Shown piece after piece: positions 62,001-64,000 of a stretch of DNA of 64,000 nucleotides. The stretch spans positions 1-64,000 of the forward strand of contig JBBELK010001252.1 of the NCBI GenBank assembly GCA_037783545.1, read 5' to 3'. The position numbers and the translations under genes are program-made. The stretch comes from Henricia sp. BOLD:AAB3569 (Eukaryota > Echinodermata > Asteroidea > Spinulosida > Echinasteridae). The notes beneath the pieces are model-generated. The model searched no databases, had not been told where the DNA came from, and saw only the letters and a list, made by a program, of their open reading frames with translations. Within the stretch, counting starts at the first letter, position 1, and every line of letters starts with the position of its first letter.

Positions 62001-62567
62001 CAAAATTTGAAGTTCGTCGGAACATTTTTCGACCTCCAAATTTGCCGACGTTTGGACCACACTTTGACCAAATTGCCGAGCCAAACTGCGGTGCGTTAAC
62101 GACAGTCCGAATGACTGAGCATGCGCACAACTCAGGAGTACCCCAAAGAGGTGTGTACAGACAGCCACGGTTTGCGTGAGAGCAGTCAGGAAGCCTCAAC
62201 CCAGTTTTTTCTAAACTTTGAAATTTCTCTGCCATTTCCCGGCGAAAGTCTGTCAATTTTTTATGACAAGTGCGCAATGTAGAGAGTTTAGGGCATGCAA
62301 AATTTGAAGTTCGTCGGAACATTTTTCGACCTCCAAATTTGCCGACGTTTGGACCACACTTTGACCAAATTGCCGAGCCAAACTGCGGTGCGTTAACGAC
62401 AGTCCGAATGACTGAGCATGCGCACAACTCAGGAGTACCCCAAAGAGGTGTGTACAGACAGCCACGGTTTGCGTGAGAGCTGTCAGGAAGCCTAAACCCA
62501 GTTTTTTCTAAACTTTGAAATTTCTCTGCCATTTCCCGGCGAAAGTCTGTTGATTTTTTTATGACAA
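59002..62567 (+). repeat. Six-monomer unit (1783 bp) in two tandem copies
   Basis: Copies start at 59002 and 60785, with the boundary marker recurring at 62568. Each copy is preceded by GAGAGCTGTCAGG, GCCTAAACCC and GTCTGTTGATTTTTTTATG. Each has GACCATACTTTGACC with AATTGACGAG in its second monomer, and GAAGTTCATCGG with GTTTGCATGAG in its fourth. The second copy has private changes at TTTAGGACATGC (about 61102) and CAATGTAGAG (about 62277). Confidence 0.9.
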
Positions 62568-64000
62568 GTGCGCAATATAGAGAGTTTAGGGCATGCAAAA
62601 TTTGAAGTTCGTCGGAACATTTTTCGACCTCCAAATTTGCCGACGTTTGGACCACACTTTGACCAAATTGCCGAGCCAAACTGCGGTGCGTTAACGACAG
62701 TCCGAATGACTGAGCATGCGCACAACTCAGGAGTACCCCAAAGAGGTGTGTACAGACAGCCACGGTTTGCGTGAGAGCAGTCAGGAAGCCTCAACCCAGT
62801 TTTTTCTAAACTTTGAAATTTCTCTGCCATTTCCCGGCGAAAGTCTGTCAATTTTTTATGACAAGTGCGCAATATAGAGAGTTTAGGGCATGCAAAATTT
62901 GAAGTTCGTCGGAACAATTTTCGACCTCCAAATTTGCCGACGTTTGGACCACACTTTGACCAAATTGCCGAGCCAAACTGCGGTGCGTTAACGACAGTCC
63001 GAATGACTGAGCATGCGCACAACTCAGGAGTACCCCAAAGAGGTGTGTACAGACAGCCACGGTTTGCGTGAGAGCAGTCAGGAAGCCTCAACCCAGTTTT
63101 TTTCTAAACTTTGAAATTTCTCTGCCATTTCCCGGCGAAAGTCTGTCAATTTTTTATGACAAGTGCGCAATATAGAGAGTTTAGGGCATGCAAAATTTGA
63201 AGTTCGTCGGAACATTTTTCGACCTCCAATTTTGCCGACGTTTGGACCACACTTTGACCAAATTGCCGAGCCAAACTGCGGTGCGTTAACGACAGTCCGA
63301 ATGACTGAGCATGCGCACAACTCAGGAGTACCCCAAAGAGGTGTGTACAGACAGCCACGGTTTGCGTGAGAGCAGTCAGGAAGCCTCAACCCAGTTTTTT
63401 TTCTAAACTTTGAAATTTCTCTGCCATTTCCCGGCGAAAGTCTGTCAATTTTTTATGACAAGTGCGCAATATAGAGAGTTTAGGGCATGCAAAATTTGAA
63501 GTTCGTCGGAACATTTTTCGACCTCCAAATTTGCCGACGTTTGGACCACACTTTGACCAAATTGCCGAGCCAAACTGCGGTGCGTTAACGACAGTCCGAA
63601 TGACTGAGCATGCGCACAACTCAGGAGTACCCCAAAGAGGTGTGTACAGACAGCCACGGTTTGCGTGAGAGCAGTCAGGAAGCCTCAACCCAGTTTTTTC
63701 TAAACTTTGAAATTTCTCTGCCATTTCCCGGCGAAAGTCTGTCAATTTTTGTATGACAAGTGCGCAATATAGAGAGTTTAGGGCATGCAAAATTTGAAGT
63801 TCGTCGGAACATTTTTCGACCTCCAAATTTGCCGACGTTTGGACCACACTTTGACCAAATTGCCGAGCCAAACTGCGGTGCGTTAACGACAGTCCGAATG
63901 ACTGAGCATGCGCACAACTCAGGAGTACCCCAAAGAGGTGTGTACAGACAGCCACGGTTTGCGTGAGAGCAGTCAGGAAGCCTCAACCCAGTTTTTTCTA

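Larger units (their letters stand above)
1..64000 (+). repeat. Satellite DNA array, ~297-bp monomer, head-to-tail
   Basis: A unit beginning GTGCGCAATATAGAGAG recurs at steps of 297 bp (296-298 bp where T tracts vary) across the whole window, always in the same orientation, with no inversion seen. This gives about 213 monomers. Most copies differ from the common form by only a few substitutions. Length changes fall mainly in two T tracts: one between CAACCCAG and CTAAAC, the other before ATGACAAG. Two SINE copies are the only foreign DNA. Both edges of the window are inside the array. I do not recognise the monomer as a named satellite family. High copy number, homogeneity and single orientation fit constitutive heterochromatin such as a centromeric, pericentromeric or subtelomeric block; this placement is inferred. 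Confidence 0.98.

Noticed and set aside
1-64000. CRISPR array
   Set aside because: The whole 297-bp unit is repeated without unique spacers, and the repeat length is far too long.
1-64000. Tandem rDNA or 5S gene repeats
   Set aside because: No conserved rRNA segment or 5S internal control region is visible in the monomer.

Overview
The whole 64-kb window is one tandem satellite DNA array. A monomer of about 297 bp is repeated head-to-tail in a single orientation from the first base to the last, giving roughly 213 copies. Only two 283-bp insertions interrupt it. I found no credible protein-coding gene, rRNA, functional tRNA or CRISPR array. The many open frames are reading-frame echoes of the monomer, because 297 is 99 codons.

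The two insertions (19782-20064 and 29586-29868) are copies of a tRNA-derived SINE in reverse orientation. Each has a perfect Pol III B box, a degenerate A box, a central GC-rich body, a 3' hairpin and an (AAC)n-type tail. Each is flanked by the same 15-bp target-site duplication made of satellite sequence. The window is therefore eukaryotic. The look of the SINE body suggests an animal, perhaps an invertebrate, but I cannot name the species. Long satellite arrays of this kind are typical of centromeric, pericentromeric or subtelomeric heterochromatin; which one applies here is not shown by the sequence.

Layout. 1 to about 3300: noisy array with many single-base indels, worst in the first 600 bp, like a poorly polished contig end. 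About 3300-12300: fairly uniform monomers. About 12350-20950 and 22140-30760: two copies of a large block offset by 9.8 kb (33 monomer lengths). Each copy carries a nested five-monomer higher-order repeat and ends with the SINE. 30.8-40.5 kb: local three-monomer (891 bp) duplications. 40.86-45.0 kb: an eight-monomer (2381 bp) unit in two copies. 45.6-49.8 kb: two-monomer (595 bp) and then three-monomer (893 bp) units. 50.7-55.7 kb: a five-monomer block repeated at a spacing of 3567 bp. 59.0-62.6 kb: a six-monomer (1783 bp) unit in two copies, then more monomers to the end.

The array has clearly evolved by repeated local amplification at many scales. The shared SINE insertion and shared rare variants give a relative history: the SINE inserted first, then the 9.8-kb block was duplicated, then single monomers were gained or lost and a flank was probably converted. 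Both window edges lie inside the array, so its full size is unknown. There is no pathway to describe. The interest lies in the repeat architecture, a half-match to the CENP-B box in each monomer, and the SINE as a marker.
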